DNA of 41,243 nt from Steroidobacteraceae bacterium (GCA_029266835.1 JAQSWD010000012.1:1-41243); one strand, 5' to 3'; shown: positions 8,407 to 19,023, counted from the stretch's first letter. Numbers and translations are program-made. The notes: a model not told the origin generated them from the sequence alone.

Positions 8407-11400
8407 TCATTTCAGCAGTATCGTCGCCTCCGTGTCGAAGGTGGCGCCGCCGCGGCTGGTCGAGCCGAAGTCGGTGTTGTTGATCAGCAGCAGGCCCTTG
8501 TGCGCATCCGCGCCGGGCGGCAGCCCGAACTGGATGAACGGCAGGGTGGCCGACTGCTGGTAGCTCAACAATGCGCCCTCGGCCGGCCCGGCGAATTCCT
8601 CGCCATAGGGCGCGATGCGGAACGGACCCAGGTGTGATTCGACGTTGCCGCCGAAGTACCAGTTGTAAGCGTAGAAGTCCGCGCGCACCGGCCTGCCGAT
8701 GTCGGCCTCGGTGAGGCCCAGGTCGTTGCCGCAGGCGCGCAGGATCACGTTGCGCGAGTTGGTGGCGTGCTCCACGTAGAAGCCCGCGAACGCAGTGCCT
8801 TCGACGAGGTTGTACGCGTAGGACAACTGGCGTCCATCGGAGAGCGCGGTGACCCCGCCCGCGTCGCCGCTGACCACCAGCGCGTCGACCTGGCCATCGC
8901 CGTTGATGTCGAGGTCCACCTCGTGGAACGTGCCCACCGGTGATGCCTTGCGCTCGTGCATGTGGAACACGAATTCCCAGACGAAGGCGAGCTCATCGGC
9001 CGAACCGCAATCCGCGCCCGCGACCAGGAAGGTGTTGACCGCCGCGGCCCTGATGGTCGGGTTCGGCTGCCCTTCGCCTCGATCGCCGCGCGGCGTATCC
9101 GGGCCCGTGCCCAGCAACGAGTACGCGAAGATCTGTGCGTCACCCACGCCCTTGTTGAGCAGCGGGATGGCGCCCAGTCCGCTCACCGGGTCCGTGGCGG
9201 GTAGTTTGCCCGCGGGCACCTTGGCGACCAGCTCCGCCGACTTGCGCGGCAGGATGTGCCAGGGCATCGACACCTTGTGGTGATGGCCCTCGAAGAACAC
9301 GTACCCGTCGTACTCGTTGGCGGTGAGAGGCCCGATGGCGTTGCCGCCAGGGCCCGAGCTCATCAGGTTCTTGCGCAGCTTGGTGCCATCCACCGTGAGC
9401 TTCACATTGACCCTGGTCTTGCCGAATGGATAGACGACGATGGTCGGGAAGAACGAGCGGTTCTCCACTTCCAGCTTGCGCGTGAAGGTGGCGAGCGGCT
9501 TGGACGCATCCAGGTAGCCGAAGCTCATCGCGCCATGGGCACGCGAGGCCTTGTCACCCGTCACGTCGGTCACGACCACCGGCGAGAACAGCGCGCGGTC
9601 CACCCGCACTTCACCACCACCGATACGCGTGATGGGCGCGAGCTGGGTCGGCAGCACCGAAGATGCGCTGGCCGGCTGGTACACCTCGGTTTGACCCGTG
9701 TTCACCAGCAGCTGCTTGATGTCGGCGGCCGACAGGAAGGGACGTGCGGATTTGATCAGCGCCGCGGCGCCCGCGACCATGGGCGCGGCACCGGAGGTGC
9801 CACCGAAGGCAGAGGTTGCCGTGAAACCCCCCGAGTCCGCCGAAATCGACGCGCCCGGCGCGCCGATCTCCGGCTTGACGATGTTGTCGTCGAAGCGCGG
9901 ACCACGCGAGGAAGTCGAAGCCAGTGAACCGGACAGCGGCAGCACATTGCTCGGAGACAGCTGGACCACCGCGGTGCCGGTGCGCATCAGGTTGCCGTCC
10001 GCGAGGCTGACCATGTAGCCCGGGATGGTGGCGTTGCCGCCGCCATACGAGGCCGCGAACGGCGCGTCCGCGTTGACCACCCCGACAATGGCATGCGGCC
10101 GGCATATTCGCCGGGCGCATACGGGTTGGCGCCGAGGTCATCCGAACAACCCAGGCGCTTCGCGCCGGCAGGTGGATAGAGCACCGGCCCTTCCACGGCT
10201 CCGGCCAGTGGCGTCGACCACGGCTGGAAGACCGCGCCGCGATCCCCTGCCGCGGGACTCACGAAGGTGATGAGGTTCAAAGTCGAAGAGGGTACCGCGG
10301 TCTGCGCCACGCTCAACGCCGACGAGGCCGCACCGGGCGACCCGGTGATGAATTGCTTGTCGGCGCTGTTGCCGGCGGAAGCCACCGTCAGCACGCCCAC
10401 CTTGCTGGCATTGTCCACGGCCAGTGAAAGGTCATCGTCGAAGGGTTGGCCGTAGATGGAGCCCAGCGACATGTTGATGATGTCGACACGATCGCGGATG
10501 CGGCCGTCGCCGTTCGGATCGAGCGCGAAGTCCATCGCCCGAAGCAACGCTTCGCCGCTGCAGGAGGTCGCGGGCGCCGAGCAGGCTTTCACCGCGTACA
10601 ACTTCGCGGCGGGCGCGACGCCCAGCTTGCCGGCGATGATGTCCGCCACGTGCGTGCCGTGACCACCGAAGGTGGTGGCATCGGGTGCGGCGATCGGATC
10701 CGGATCCGGCTCGAGCGGCGCCACCGCGTCTTCCGGAGCATCCGGGGGCAGCGAGAACGGCCAGCGTTCACCGACGAAGTCGTACCCGCCGACGACCTTG
10801 GCGCTGGGGAACAGGCCATCGTCGGCCTTGGTGGCCGGGTCATTGATGACCAGGTAACCACCACTGGTCAGCTGTGGAATCTGCTCCTCCGCGTCGAGCG
10901 GGGGCAGCGGTGCCCAGGCGGCTTCATAGGCCTTCCGGGTTCCGGGGCCACCGAGGGCCTTATGCGTGTAGTCGACGCCGCTGTCGATCACCGCGACGCG
11001 AACACCCTGGCCTTTCACACCGAAATCATGCGCGGTGTCGGCGCCGATGTACGGAACGGTTTCGGACAGATCCTGCCGATAATTGACCACCGGCACGATG
11101 CGCGACACGGAGATGTCGCGCGCCAGCGTGGGCAGATCGGCGCCATCCACTTTCAGCACGATGCCGTTCAGCGCGAGCTGCACGGACGAGGTGACTTCCG
11201 CATTCGGCGCGCGCGCGAGAATGCGGTCGACGAAGGCCGCCTGCTCGGCCAACACCTGCTCGCGCGTGAGGGACTCGCCGGAGCCGGCGACCGACTCGCC
11301 GCGCAGTCGCACGAACACGCTGACGCGGCCGGCGACATTGGCGAGGGAGGGATCTAGCCTGCCCGGCAACGCCGCCGCGTTCGCGGCGACTTTTTCCGGC

Positions 11401-11546
11401 AATGCAATCGAGGCGAGACGTTCGCGCTGTGCGCCAGTCGCCACCGCCATATCGCGAACGGGCGCGGCCGCTGCGAATGTCGATGCCGATAGCAAAGCGC
11501 TGCACACGGCCCATTTCAGGCCGTGTCCGACACTTGTACCTTTCAT
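8407..11546 (-). pseudogene. Large secreted S8 (subtilisin-like) serine protease, frameshifted
   Basis: Two overlapping minus-strand frames make one protease of about 1,045 residues. The first part (11546 to about 10090) has a signal peptide (ALLSASTFAAAA), an I9-like propeptide, catalytic Asp188 in VAVIDSGVDYTH and His296 in GGHGTHVADI. The second part (about 10095 to 8407) holds the catalytic Ser in GGTSGAAPMVAG, then a long C-terminal region with a calcium-site-like DINGDGQVD. The frame changes near 10088-10096, inside the PA-type insert: EYAGRM in one frame is followed at once by IVGVVNADAPF in another. Relatives have about 20-25 further residues between these points, so a block of 3n+1 bases seems missing, not a single base. 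Neither half alone can be an active enzyme. It may be a true pseudogene or an assembly error. The gene has its own terminator at 8346-8369. Confidence 0.85.
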
Positions 11547-11776
11547 TTGAATGTATCCCCTGAGAACCTGTTTTTCCGGATCTCACGCCGGGCTCAGGTC
11601 TTGAAGACGAAGAGCGTCGGGAGCGCGGCGGTTCTTCTTGGATGCCGCGAGCAGTGCGTGCCACCTCCTTGGCTCGCGCACCGTGAAATCCAGGACCCGT
11701 GTCGACGCTACTCCGCGTTTCGACTTAATTCAATCGCGCGAAGCTGACATTCCGTCGCGAGATTGAACATAAGGGT

Positions 11777-14404
11777 TCAGGCTTTGCTTTCTTTCTTCCT
11801 GGACTTTGCCGCGGATTTCTTCGGAGCGGTCGCCGACGTCTTCGCGTCGGAGGCGCGCGGGGATTTCTTGCTGGCGGCCGCCTTTTTTGCGGGCTTCGCC
11901 GCGTCGCTGCCAGCAGCATTGTCGGCAGCGTCCGACTTTTTTGCGTTCTTCGCCGCGGTTTTCCTGGCGGCTTTTTTGGGTGCGCCCGCTTCCGCACCGG
12001 CGGCGGCTGCGTCTCTTGCCGCGGCGTCCTTCGCAGGCGCCTTCGTGTTGGCGTTTTTCTTGCGGCCGAAGCGCGAGCCGCGCAGCGGCGCCTTGGCCAG
12101 CAGCTCACGGCAGAGATCGAGCGTGACGGCCTTGGGATCGGAATCCTTCGGAATGCGCGCGTTGCGCTTGCCATCGGTGATGTACGGGCCATAACGGCCG
12201 TTCAGCACCTGGATGTTGTCGACGCCGAAGTCCTGGATGATGCGATTGGCGTCCGCTTCCTTCTTGGCCGCGATGACTTCGAGCGCACGTTCCAGCGTGA
12301 CCGTGTACGGGTCATCCGGCGGCTTCAGCGACACGTACTTGGCGCCGTACTTGATGTACGGGCCGAAGCGGCCGATGTTGGACTGCACCGGCTCGCCGTC
12401 GGCGGTCACGCCGAGGTTGACCGGTAGTTTGAACAGCTCGAGCGCTTCGGGCAGCTTGATGAGATCCATCTTCTGCCCGGGACGCAGGCCAGCGAACTTG
12501 GGCTTCTCTTCATCGTCCTTGGTGCCGATCTGCACGAACGGGCCGTAGCGGCCCATGCGCACCGTGACCGGCTTGCCGCTCACCGGGTCCTTGCCGAGCT
12601 CACGCGCCTGCGCGACTTCCTCGCGCGAGACGTTCTTCTCGATGTGATCGACCTGGGTGATGAACGGCTTCCAGAACTTCTTGAGCGGCTCGGTCCAGTT
12701 CTCTTCGCCTCGCGAGACGGCGTCGAGCTCGTCCTCGAGCGCGGCGGTGAACCCGTATTCCACGTACTTGTGGAAATGCTTGGAGAGGAAGCCGCCGACG
12801 ATCTTGCCGATGTCCGTGGGGATGAACCGGCGATTGTCCATGTCGACGTACTCACGATCCTTGAGCGTCGAGATGATGGTGGCGTACGTGGAAGGCCGGC
12901 CGATACCGTGTTCTTCCAGCGCCTTCACCAGGGAAGCTTCGGAGAAGCGCGGCGGCGGCTCGGTGAAGTGCTGGTCGCCGTGCACATTGAGAAGAGTGAC
13001 CACGTCGCCGTCGTTCATGGCCGGCAGGATGCGGTCGTTCTCGTTCTCGGGTTTGCTGTCGTCGACGTCTTCCTGGTACACGGCCATGTACCCGGGCTTC
13101 ACCAGCGTCGAGCCATTCGCGCGCAGTACATGTCGGCCCGCGGTGGCTCCGGACTCCGTCCCTTTTCCATCGGACTGGGTGCTCGGCACCATGTCCACGG
13201 CCACTGTGTCGAACAACGCGTGCGACATCTGCGATGCCATGGCGCGCTTCCACACCAGCGAATACAACTTGAACTGATCGGGGTCGATCTTGCCTTCCAG
13301 CTTCGACGGCAGGATGGCCGCGGAAGTGGGGCGGATGGCCTCGTGGGCTTCCTGCGCGTTGCGCGACTTGGTCTTGTAGACGCGCGGCTCCTCGGCCACG
13401 GCTTCCTTGCCGTACTCGCGCGCGATGACTTCGCGCATCTCGTTGACCGCGTCCACCGCGAGGTTCACCGAGTCGGTACGCATGTAGGTGATGAGGCCGA
13501 TGCTGCCTTCGCCGAAATCCACGCCTTCATACAACTGCTGCGCGAGGCGCATGGTGCGCTGGGCCGAGTAGCCGAGCTTGCGCGCCGCTTCCTGCTGCAG
13601 CGTGGAAGTGGTGAACGGGGGGGACGGATTGCGCCGGCGCTGCTTCTTGTCGATGGAGACCACGTGCAGGAAACCCTGCGCGGCGTCCTTGATGGACTGC
13701 TCTACATCACGCGCCGAGCCTTCGTTGGTGAAACTGAACTGCTCCACCTTGGTTCCATTGAATTCGATGAGCTTGAGCGGGAAGTTCTGCGCGCTGTGCT
13801 CGCCATCGGCTTCCAGCGTCCAGTATTCCTGCGGCTTGAAGATGCTGATCTCGTGCTCGCGCTCGCAGATCATGCGCAGCGCGGGGCTCTGCACGCGGCC
13901 GGCCGACAGGCCGCGGCGCACTTTCTTCCACAGCAGCGGCGAGAGATTGAAACCAACCAGGTAGTCGAGCGCGCGGCGCGCCTGCTGCGCGTTCACCAGG
14001 TCCAGCGACAGGTCGCGGGGCTCGGCCACCGCGCGCTGCACTTCACCCTTGGTGATCTCGTAGAACACCACGCGCTTGACCTCCTTGCCCTTGAGCTCGC
14101 CGCGTTCTTCGAGCAGCTCGCGCAGGTGCCAGGAAATGGCTTCGCCTTCACGATCAGGGTCGGTCGCGAGGAAGAGGTTCTTGGATTTCTTCAGTGCCCG
14201 GGCGATCGCATCGACGTGTTTCTCGTTGCGCTCGATGGACTGGTAACTCATCTTGAAGTGCTTGTCGGGGTCGACGGCGCCTTCCTTGGGGATGAGGTCG
14301 CGAACGTGGCCATAGGAGGCGAGGACCTCGAAGTCCTTGCCCAGGTATTTCTTGATGGTCTTCGCTTTGGCGGGAGACTCGACGATGACGAGGTTTTCAG
14401 CCAT
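11777..14404 (-). CDS. topA: DNA topoisomerase I
   Basis: 875 residues from the ATG at 14404. The Toprim domain begins LVIVESPAKAKTI with the acidic DPDREGEA at 82-89; the active-site tyrosine is Tyr307 in GLITYMRTDS. It relaxes negative supercoils. After the core come repeated GRYGPF/GRFGPYI/GRYGPYI units, the topoisomerase C-terminal repeats, and then a tail of about 95 residues rich in Ala and Lys. The tetracysteine zinc fingers of the E. coli enzyme are absent: the C-terminal region has almost no Cys. The tail probably binds DNA through charge. The start overlaps the smg stop by one base (TGATG), so the two are coupled. The frame is open upstream of 14404, but that stretch is the smg gene. 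Confidence 0.96.
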   Translation of the reverse strand: MAENLVIVESPAKAKTIKKYLGKDFEVLASYGHVRDLIPKEGAVDPDKHFKMSYQSIERNEKHVDAIARALKKSKNLFLATDPDREGEAISWHLRELLEERGELKGKEVKRVVFYEITKGEVQRAVAEPRDLSLDLVNAQQARRALDYLVGFNLSPLLWKKVRRGLSAGRVQSPALRMICEREHEISIFKPQEYWTLEADGEHSAQNFPLKLIEFNGTKVEQFSFTNEGSARDVEQSIKDAAQGFLHVVSIDKKQRRRNPSPPFTTSTLQQEAARKLGYSAQRTMRLAQQLYEGVDFGEGSIGLITYMRTDSVNLAVDAVNEMREVIAREYGKEAVAEEPRVYKTKSRNAQEAHEAIRPTSAAILPSKLEGKIDPDQFKLYSLVWKRAMASQMSHALFDTVAVDMVPSTQSDGKGTESGATAGRHVLRANGSTLVKPGYMAVYQEDVDDSKPENENDRILPAMNDGDVVTLLNVHGDQHFTEPPPRFSEASLVKALEEHGIGRPSTYATIISTLKDREYVDMDNRRFIPTDIGKIVGGFLSKHFHKYVEYGFTAALEDELDAVSRGEENWTEPLKKFWKPFITQVDHIEKNVSREEVAQARELGKDPVSGKPVTVRMGRYGPFVQIGTKDDEEKPKFAGLRPGQKMDLIKLPEALELFKLPVNLGVTADGEPVQSNIGRFGPYIKYGAKYVSLKPPDDPYTVTLERALEVIAAKKEADANRIIQDFGVDNIQVLNGRYGPYITDGKRNARIPKDSDPKAVTLDLCRELLAKAPLRGSRFGRKKNANTKAPAKDAAARDAAAAGAEAGAPKKAARKTAAKNAKKSDAADNAAGSDAAKPAKKAAASKKSPRASDAKTSATAPKKSAAKSRKKESKA

Positions 14405-14877
14405 CAGTGAGGTAAGGAATCCGTTTCGTCGAACACCAGGTCTTCCATGCGTGCGCAGGCCTGTTCCTGGCCGGGCTGGCTGGAGAGCACCATGAGCACC
14501 AGCCACTTGAGACGGTCGATATCGACTTCGTCGCTGTCGAGCGCGACCAGGCGGTCGATGACGATCTCGCGCTGCAGTGGCGACAGGATGCCCTGCTGTT
14601 CGAGCTGCAGCAGGTAGCCGCGGCAACTCGTGGAGATGCGCTCCAGTTCGTCGATGGAGAACACGCGCAACGACGGCTGCGTGCTGTCGATGTCGGGGCG
14701 TGAGCGTTCGCCAGCGAGGTCGGCCAGCCAGTCGAGCGCGCGCTCGACGTTATGGCGACCGAATCCTGCTCGCTCGAGGTCCGCCGCCAGCGCCTCGCGT
14801 TCGGGTACTTCGGGGACTTCCGCCAGCATGTACTGGTCGAACACGTAAATAAGAATGTCCAAAACGCTTCCGGTCAT
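14404..14877 (-). CDS. smg: Smg family protein (DUF494)
   Basis: 157 residues. The N-terminus MTGSVLDILIYVFDQYML matches the Smg/DUF494 pattern, and RVFSIDELERISTSCRGYL, GILSPLQREIVIDRL and LKWLVLMVL follow as in the family. The biochemical role is unknown; the gene typically sits beside dprA and topA, as here. I chose the ATG at 14877 because it gives the usual family N-terminus; an ATG at 14901 with a nearby GGAG would add eight residues and overlap the end of dprA. It is coupled to topA through a one-base overlap. Confidence 0.93.
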   Translation of the reverse strand: MTGSVLDILIYVFDQYMLAEVPEVPEREALAADLERAGFGRHNVERALDWLADLAGERSRPDIDSTQPSLRVFSIDELERISTSCRGYLLQLEQQGILSPLQREIVIDRLVALDSDEVDIDRLKWLVLMVLSSQPGQEQACARMEDLVFDETDSLPH

Positions 14878-14891
14878 GCTGTCGCCGGTTG

Positions 14892-16010
14892 TCAATTGCA
14901 TTGCTCCGCCATGCGGCTGTATCGGCCACCGGGATGCGGCGCCACGTGTCCATCGAGCTCCAGAACGAGCAGCATCGAAGTGATCGATTCGCTGTTCAGA
15001 CCCGTGCGTTCGATCAAGGTGTCGATGCCTGCCGGCTCGAAGGCGAGCGCATCTAACAGGATTTTGTATTCCTTGTCCAACACGGGGCTGGTGGAGGGGA
15101 TTGCCGGCGACGCCGCAAGTAGTTGGGAAGAAAGGGAAATTTTAAGCTCCGACAGCACGTCCTCGGGCTTCTCGACGAGTTTTGCACCCTGCCTGATGAG
15201 TTCGTGACACCCCCTGGCCATCTCGTTATGGATGGAGCCGGGCAGGGCGAATACCTCCCGACCCGCCGATCCGGCCAGCCGGGCGGTGATCAGGGAGCCC
15301 GAACGGGACGCGGCCTCCACGACCACGGTGCCCGAGCTGAGGCCGGCGATGATGCGATTGCGCTGGGGAAACAGCGCCGGCCGGGGCTCCGTGCCCGGCG
15401 GAAACTCGGACACCACGGCGCCCTGTCGCACGATGCGGTCGAACAGCGGCCGGTTCTCCCGCGGATAACAGATGTCGAGCCCGCAGCCGAGTACCGCGAT
15501 GGACGCGCCGCCACCCTGAAGCGCGCCTTCGTGGCTGGCGGTGTCGATGCCCAACGCCAGCCCGCTGGTCACCGTGAGCCCTGCCTTCGCAAACCAGGCG
15601 GCGAAGCGCCGCGCCGTGTCACGGCCACCGGCGGTGCAACTGCGGCTGCCGACCATCGCGATCTGCGGATCGGCGAGAACCGCGGCATCGCCGAGCACAT
15701 AGAGGACCGCGGGGGCGTCGGGGGATTCGCGCAGCAGCGGCGGGTAGGCGGCATCGGCAGCGGCCAGCAGTGTGCCGCGCGAGTCAGCAAGCCAGCGCAA
15801 ATCGGCATCGATCGCAGTCTCGTCGGGCCTGGTGAGAAGCCTCGCCATGCGGGTAGTTAGGCCGAGGGATTCGAGCTCGCGTGCGCCAGCATGCCCGAGC
15901 GCGCCCAGTGCGGGCGCCAGGGCCGCCAGCGCCGCGAGTTGTGGCGCCGACAACCCGGCCCGCGCCACCGCGGCCAGCCGCCGCTGCAACTGCCACGATG
16001 TTTCGTCCAT
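14892..16010 (-). CDS. dprA: DNA-processing protein DprA
   Basis: 372 residues. The Rossmann-like DprA core shows MVGSRSCTAGGRD, VTSGLALGIDTASHEGAL, VLGCGLDICYPREN, FPQRNRIIAGLS, VVEAASRSGSLITA and VFALPGSIHNEMARGCHELI. A short winged-helix domain (about 305-365) ends the protein. DprA loads RecA on incoming single-stranded DNA during natural transformation. The N-terminal 60 residues are Ala/Leu-rich and poorly conserved. It is followed closely by smg and topA on the same strand, and a terminator separates it from the upstream LysM gene, so dprA, smg and topA likely form one unit. Confidence 0.95.
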   Translation of the reverse strand: MDETSWQLQRRLAAVARAGLSAPQLAALAALAPALGALGHAGARELESLGLTTRMARLLTRPDETAIDADLRWLADSRGTLLAAADAAYPPLLRESPDAPAVLYVLGDAAVLADPQIAMVGSRSCTAGGRDTARRFAAWFAKAGLTVTSGLALGIDTASHEGALQGGGASIAVLGCGLDICYPRENRPLFDRIVRQGAVVSEFPPGTEPRPALFPQRNRIIAGLSSGTVVVEAASRSGSLITARLAGSAGREVFALPGSIHNEMARGCHELIRQGAKLVEKPEDVLSELKISLSSQLLAASPAIPSTSPVLDKEYKILLDALAFEPAGIDTLIERTGLNSESITSMLLVLELDGHVAPHPGGRYSRMAEQCN

Positions 16011-16028
16011 CGCGGCAGCCTAAAATGA

Positions 16029-16054
16029 AAAGGCCAGCCGGGTGGCTGGCCTTT
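16029..16054 (-). terminator. Terminator after the LysM lipoprotein gene
   Basis: An 11-bp perfect stem (16029-16039 with 16044-16054) around GGGT, with A runs on the left and T on the right, so it could act on both strands. In context it ends the minus-strand LysM gene 22 bases after its stop, just before dprA. Confidence 0.82.
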
Positions 16055-16075
16055 ATTGATCTGAACGCCGAGATA

Positions 16076-17311
16076 TCAGGGGTTGTAGACGCGGTCCGCG
16101 ACTCGCATCGCATTGCTGGCGCCGATCACCAGGCCGTAGCTGATGCGGTCGAACACCTTGAACACGATCAGCGTGCCGGCGCGCTCGGAGGGCAGACGGA
16201 CTTCCTTCGAGAAGTTCTTCTTCTTCCAGGGATAGCCGCCGTACTTGTCCTGCACCACCGCGCCCAGCTGATCGACCGCGAGCACCGCGCCGGCCGTGAG
16301 GCCGTCGTTGCCGCCGCGGTTCAGCACGACCACCTGGTACTGGCCGATCTGCGTGGCGCTGTCCGCCACCGCGATGATCTGTCCGTCGACATTGCTGGTC
16401 GGCGCGTGTGGCGTGAACGTCAGCGGAACTTCGCCTTCCTGCGAAATCAGGCGGTCGCCTTCGAGCGCTTCACGCGCGCCCTCGGTGAGCACGGCCTTGG
16501 AGATGTCGCCAGGGCGATTCACCACGGCCGTGGCCACGTAGTAGGCCTGGTAACCGAGGATCTCGCGCGAGTCGATGTCCCGGATCGGGTCGCCAACGTG
16601 CATGACGGCGTAACGCTGGTTGAGCTCGCCGCCGAGCTCCTTCACATAGATCTCGTGGCCTGAACCGCCGATCATGTGCTCATCGCGGAACGCCAGGATA
16701 TAAGGCGCCTGGAGTGCCTGGTCCTTGCTGAGGACGCTCGGCTTGGAGAGGAACGCGGCGATGGCGGAGAAGGGAATGGTGTCGATGGGACCATCGAGCG
16801 AATCGCTGCGCAGGCGCGGCTGCAGTCGCGCGCCGCTGTACTGCGAGATGAATACGCGGGCATCACCGCCGGCACCGACCGCCAGCGACAACACGTCGCC
16901 CGGATAGATAAGGTGCGGGTTTTCGACCTGCGGGTTGATCTGCCAGATCTCGGGCCAGAACCACGGATCCTTGAGGAACACCGCGGAGATGTCCCACAGG
17001 GTGTCGCCGCGCTTCACCGTGTAGTTCATCGGGGCGTCGGGACGCAGCAGTTGGGAAGTCGGGGCCGTCTGTTCGGCAGTCGGGGCCTCATTGAGGCTGG
17101 CGATGGCGGCTTCGGTGGCCGTCATGTCTTCCGCGGGGTCGCGTGCGGTTTCAGCCGGGGCCGGCGCCCGGACCGGGCGAGCTTCGGCGACGGGCTCGGA
17201 CGTCTGGCAGCCTGCCGCGAGTAGCACGGTGGCGACTAGCGCCATGGCCACGATCAAACGGGAAGGCATGGAGACGAGCACGCGCTCGCTAAGTTGTTGA
17301 TTCAGAGACAT
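16076..17311 (-). CDS. LysM-domain lipoprotein
   Basis: 411 residues. The N-terminus is a lipoprotein signal with lipobox LLAAGC (Cys35). A Pro/Ala/Glu-rich linker leads to a LysM domain at about 97-143 ([17 protein letters not shown] to IYPGDVLSL), which binds peptidoglycan. The rest, about 260 residues, is a conserved extension of unknown fold seen in LysM proteins encoded between dprA and def. The start at 17311 has a GGAGTGGAGG ribosome site; an internal ATG at 17269 has none, though it would give a more compact signal peptide. The protein should sit on the periplasmic side of a membrane. The gene is divergent from def and has its own terminator. Confidence 0.9.
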   Translation of the reverse strand: MSLNQQLSERVLVSMPSRLIVAMALVATVLLAAGCQTSEPVAEARPVRAPAPAETARDPAEDMTATEAAIASLNEAPTAEQTAPTSQLLRPDAPMNYTVKRGDTLWDISAVFLKDPWFWPEIWQINPQVENPHLIYPGDVLSLAVGAGGDARVFISQYSGARLQPRLRSDSLDGPIDTIPFSAIAAFLSKPSVLSKDQALQAPYILAFRDEHMIGGSGHEIYVKELGGELNQRYAVMHVGDPIRDIDSREILGYQAYYVATAVVNRPGDISKAVLTEGAREALEGDRLISQEGEVPLTFTPHAPTSNVDGQIIAVADSATQIGQYQVVVLNRGGNDGLTAGAVLAVDQLGAVVQDKYGGYPWKKKNFSKEVRLPSERAGTLIVFKVFDRISYGLVIGASNAMRVADRVYNP

Positions 17312-17361
17312 CCTCCACTCCTCATCTCTTCATTGGCTTAGGCGGGGCAAGCGGACCCCGC

Positions 17362-17370
17362 TGTTATAAT
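17362..17370 (+). promoter_or_regulatory. Extended -10 promoter for def-fmt-rsmB
   Basis: TGTTATAAT gives a perfect TATAAT preceded by the TGn extension. No good -35 is seen at normal spacing, as is common for extended -10 promoters. A 6-bp inverted repeat (17342-17347 with 17356-17361) lies directly upstream. Transcription would start near 17377, leaving a leader of about 130 bases before def. Confidence 0.65.
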
Positions 17371-17505
17371 CCGCGCCGGCACGATGGGCTCGATCTATAT
17401 GTCAAGTCTGTGCGCTGGATCACGGGTTGCAAAACCATGAAAGACCCCAGCCACCTTGCCTGCAATCGAATCGCCCAAACATTAGCAGCAATCGAGCGGA
17501 ACATC

Positions 17506-18045
17506 ATGGCGCGCCTGCAAATTCTTGAATACCCAGACCCCCGTCTTCGCACCCGGGCCAAGCCCGTCGAGGTGTTCGACGCGGCCTTGTCCAGGCAAGT
17601 CGAGGACATGTTCGAAACCATGTACGCGGCCCCCGGAATCGGGTTGGCGGCGACCCAGGTCGACTACCACAAGCGCTTGATTGTCATGGATGTTTCCGAG
17701 GACAAGCGCCAGCCGCAGGTATTCATCAACCCCGAGATTCTGACCGCGGAAGGCACGGGTACCGGCGAGGAAGGTTGCCTCTCCGTTCCAGGCATTTTCG
17801 ACGAGGTGAAGCGGGCGGCCAGGATTCGCGCGCGCGCGCAGGACGCCACGGGCAAGGTCTTCGAGACCGACCTCGACGGGCTCGCCGCCGTGTGCCTGCA
17901 GCACGAAATGGATCACCTCGAAGGCAAGTTGTTCGTCGACTACCTTTCGGATCTCAAGCGCGAGCGCATTCGCAAGAAGCTCGACAAGGACCGCAAGGAA
18001 CGCGCCAGCAAGGCCGCCACCGCTTCCGCCGCTCGCGCCTATTGA
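17506..18045 (+). CDS. def: Peptide deformylase
   Basis: 179 residues. The three family motifs are present: [17 protein letters not shown] with the metal-binding Cys, and [10 protein letters not shown] with the two metal-binding His and catalytic Glu. The enzyme removes the formyl group from the N-terminal methionine of new proteins. The ATG at 17506 gives the usual N-terminus [15 protein letters not shown] and follows an AGCGGA; the frame is open 32 codons further upstream. The C-terminus is a basic helix with an Ala/Ser tail. It is the first gene of the def-fmt-rsmB operon, 36 bases before fmt. Confidence 0.96.
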   Translation: MARLQILEYPDPRLRTRAKPVEVFDAALSRQVEDMFETMYAAPGIGLAATQVDYHKRLIVMDVSEDKRQPQVFINPEILTAEGTGTGEEGCLSVPGIFDEVKRAARIRARAQDATGKVFETDLDGLAAVCLQHEMDHLEGKLFVDYLSDLKRERIRKKLDKDRKERASKAATASAARAY

Positions 18046-18081
18046 TCTTCCGGCCTCGGGCTTCACAGCCTTCGGGCGTAC

Positions 18082-19023
18082 ATGACTTCGTTACGAATCG
18101 CCTTCGCGGGCACGCCGCCATTCGCCCTGCCCGCACTACGCGCGTTGCTGGACTCGCGCCATCGCGTCGTGGGCGTGCTCACCCAGCCGGACCGGCCCGC
18201 GGGCCGCGGCCGCGAACTGCGCGCCTCGCCCGTCAAACTGCTCGCACTGGACGCCAGGTTGCCGGTGGGCCAGCCCGCAACGCTCAAGACGCCCGAAGGG
18301 CGAGCGATTCTGCACGAATGGTCCCCGGACCTGCTGGTGGTGGTGGCTTACGGACTCATCCTTCCCCAGGCCGTGCTCGATCGCCCGCGCCTCGGATGCC
18401 TGAACATCCATGGCTCGCTGCTGCCCCGCTGGCGTGGCGCGGCGCCTATCCAGCGCGCCATTCTTGCGGGTGACACGGAGACGGGCGTCAGCATCATGCA
18501 GATGGACGCGGGCCTCGACACCGGGCCCGTGCTGCTCGAGCGGCGGCATCCCATCGGCATGCACGATACGGCCGGCGATCTGCACGATGCGTTGTCGGAG
18601 CTGGGCGCAGCGGCGCTGATGGAAGCCATCGACGCCATCGACAACGGAACGGTGGTGATGCGCGCGCAACCCGCCGAAGGCGTCACCTACGCGGCCAAGC
18701 TGGAGAAATCCGAAGCCATGATCGACTGGACCCGGCCCGCGGCCGCGCTCGACCTGCAGGTGCGGGCCTTCAACCCCTGGCCGATCGCGGAGACCCGCTT
18801 CGCGGGCGAAGCGCTGCGCATATTGCGTGCGCGCGTGGCCCGGCCTTCGGGCGGTGAAGCCGCACCCGGAACCTTGTTAGGCCTGGCCGAGGACGGCTTG
18901 CGCGTGGCCTGCGGCGAAGGCGTGCTCGCGGTGAGCGAGCTGCAACGGGCCGGCAAGCGGCCGATATCGGCGCGCGATTTCGCGAACGCCGTGCGGCTCG
19001 ATGGCATGAGGCTGGGCGCATGA
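18082..19023 (+). CDS. fmt: Methionyl-tRNA formyltransferase
   Basis: 313 residues, full length. The N-terminus LRIAFAGTPPFALPALRALL and the catalytic region NIHGSLLPRWRGAAPIQRAI, then MDAGLDTGPVL, match the family: Asn and His of NIHGSLLP and Asp of MDAGLD are the catalytic residues. The C-terminal OB-like domain follows from about 205. It formylates initiator Met-tRNA using 10-formyl-tetrahydrofolate. The stop overlaps the rsmB start (ATGA), so the two are coupled. Confidence 0.96.
   Translation: MTSLRIAFAGTPPFALPALRALLDSRHRVVGVLTQPDRPAGRGRELRASPVKLLALDARLPVGQPATLKTPEGRAILHEWSPDLLVVVAYGLILPQAVLDRPRLGCLNIHGSLLPRWRGAAPIQRAILAGDTETGVSIMQMDAGLDTGPVLLERRHPIGMHDTAGDLHDALSELGAAALMEAIDAIDNGTVVMRAQPAEGVTYAAKLEKSEAMIDWTRPAAALDLQVRAFNPWPIAETRFAGEALRILRARVARPSGGEAAPGTLLGLAEDGLRVACGEGVLAVSELQRAGKRPISARDFANAVRLDGMRLGA

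Noticed and set aside
11523-11747. 74-codon frame between the S8 protease gene and topA
   Set aside because: No ribosome site, no conserved sequence, and it begins inside the protease start region. The 230-base gap appears to be promoter and trailing sequence only.
12644-14410. A 588-codon open frame on the plus strand, opposite topA
   Set aside because: It lies fully antisense to topA, has no recognisable motif, and its composition (Arg/His/Val/Gly-rich) is what GC-rich third positions produce. Similar antisense frames exist opposite pntB, ntrX, argS and the CapA gene.
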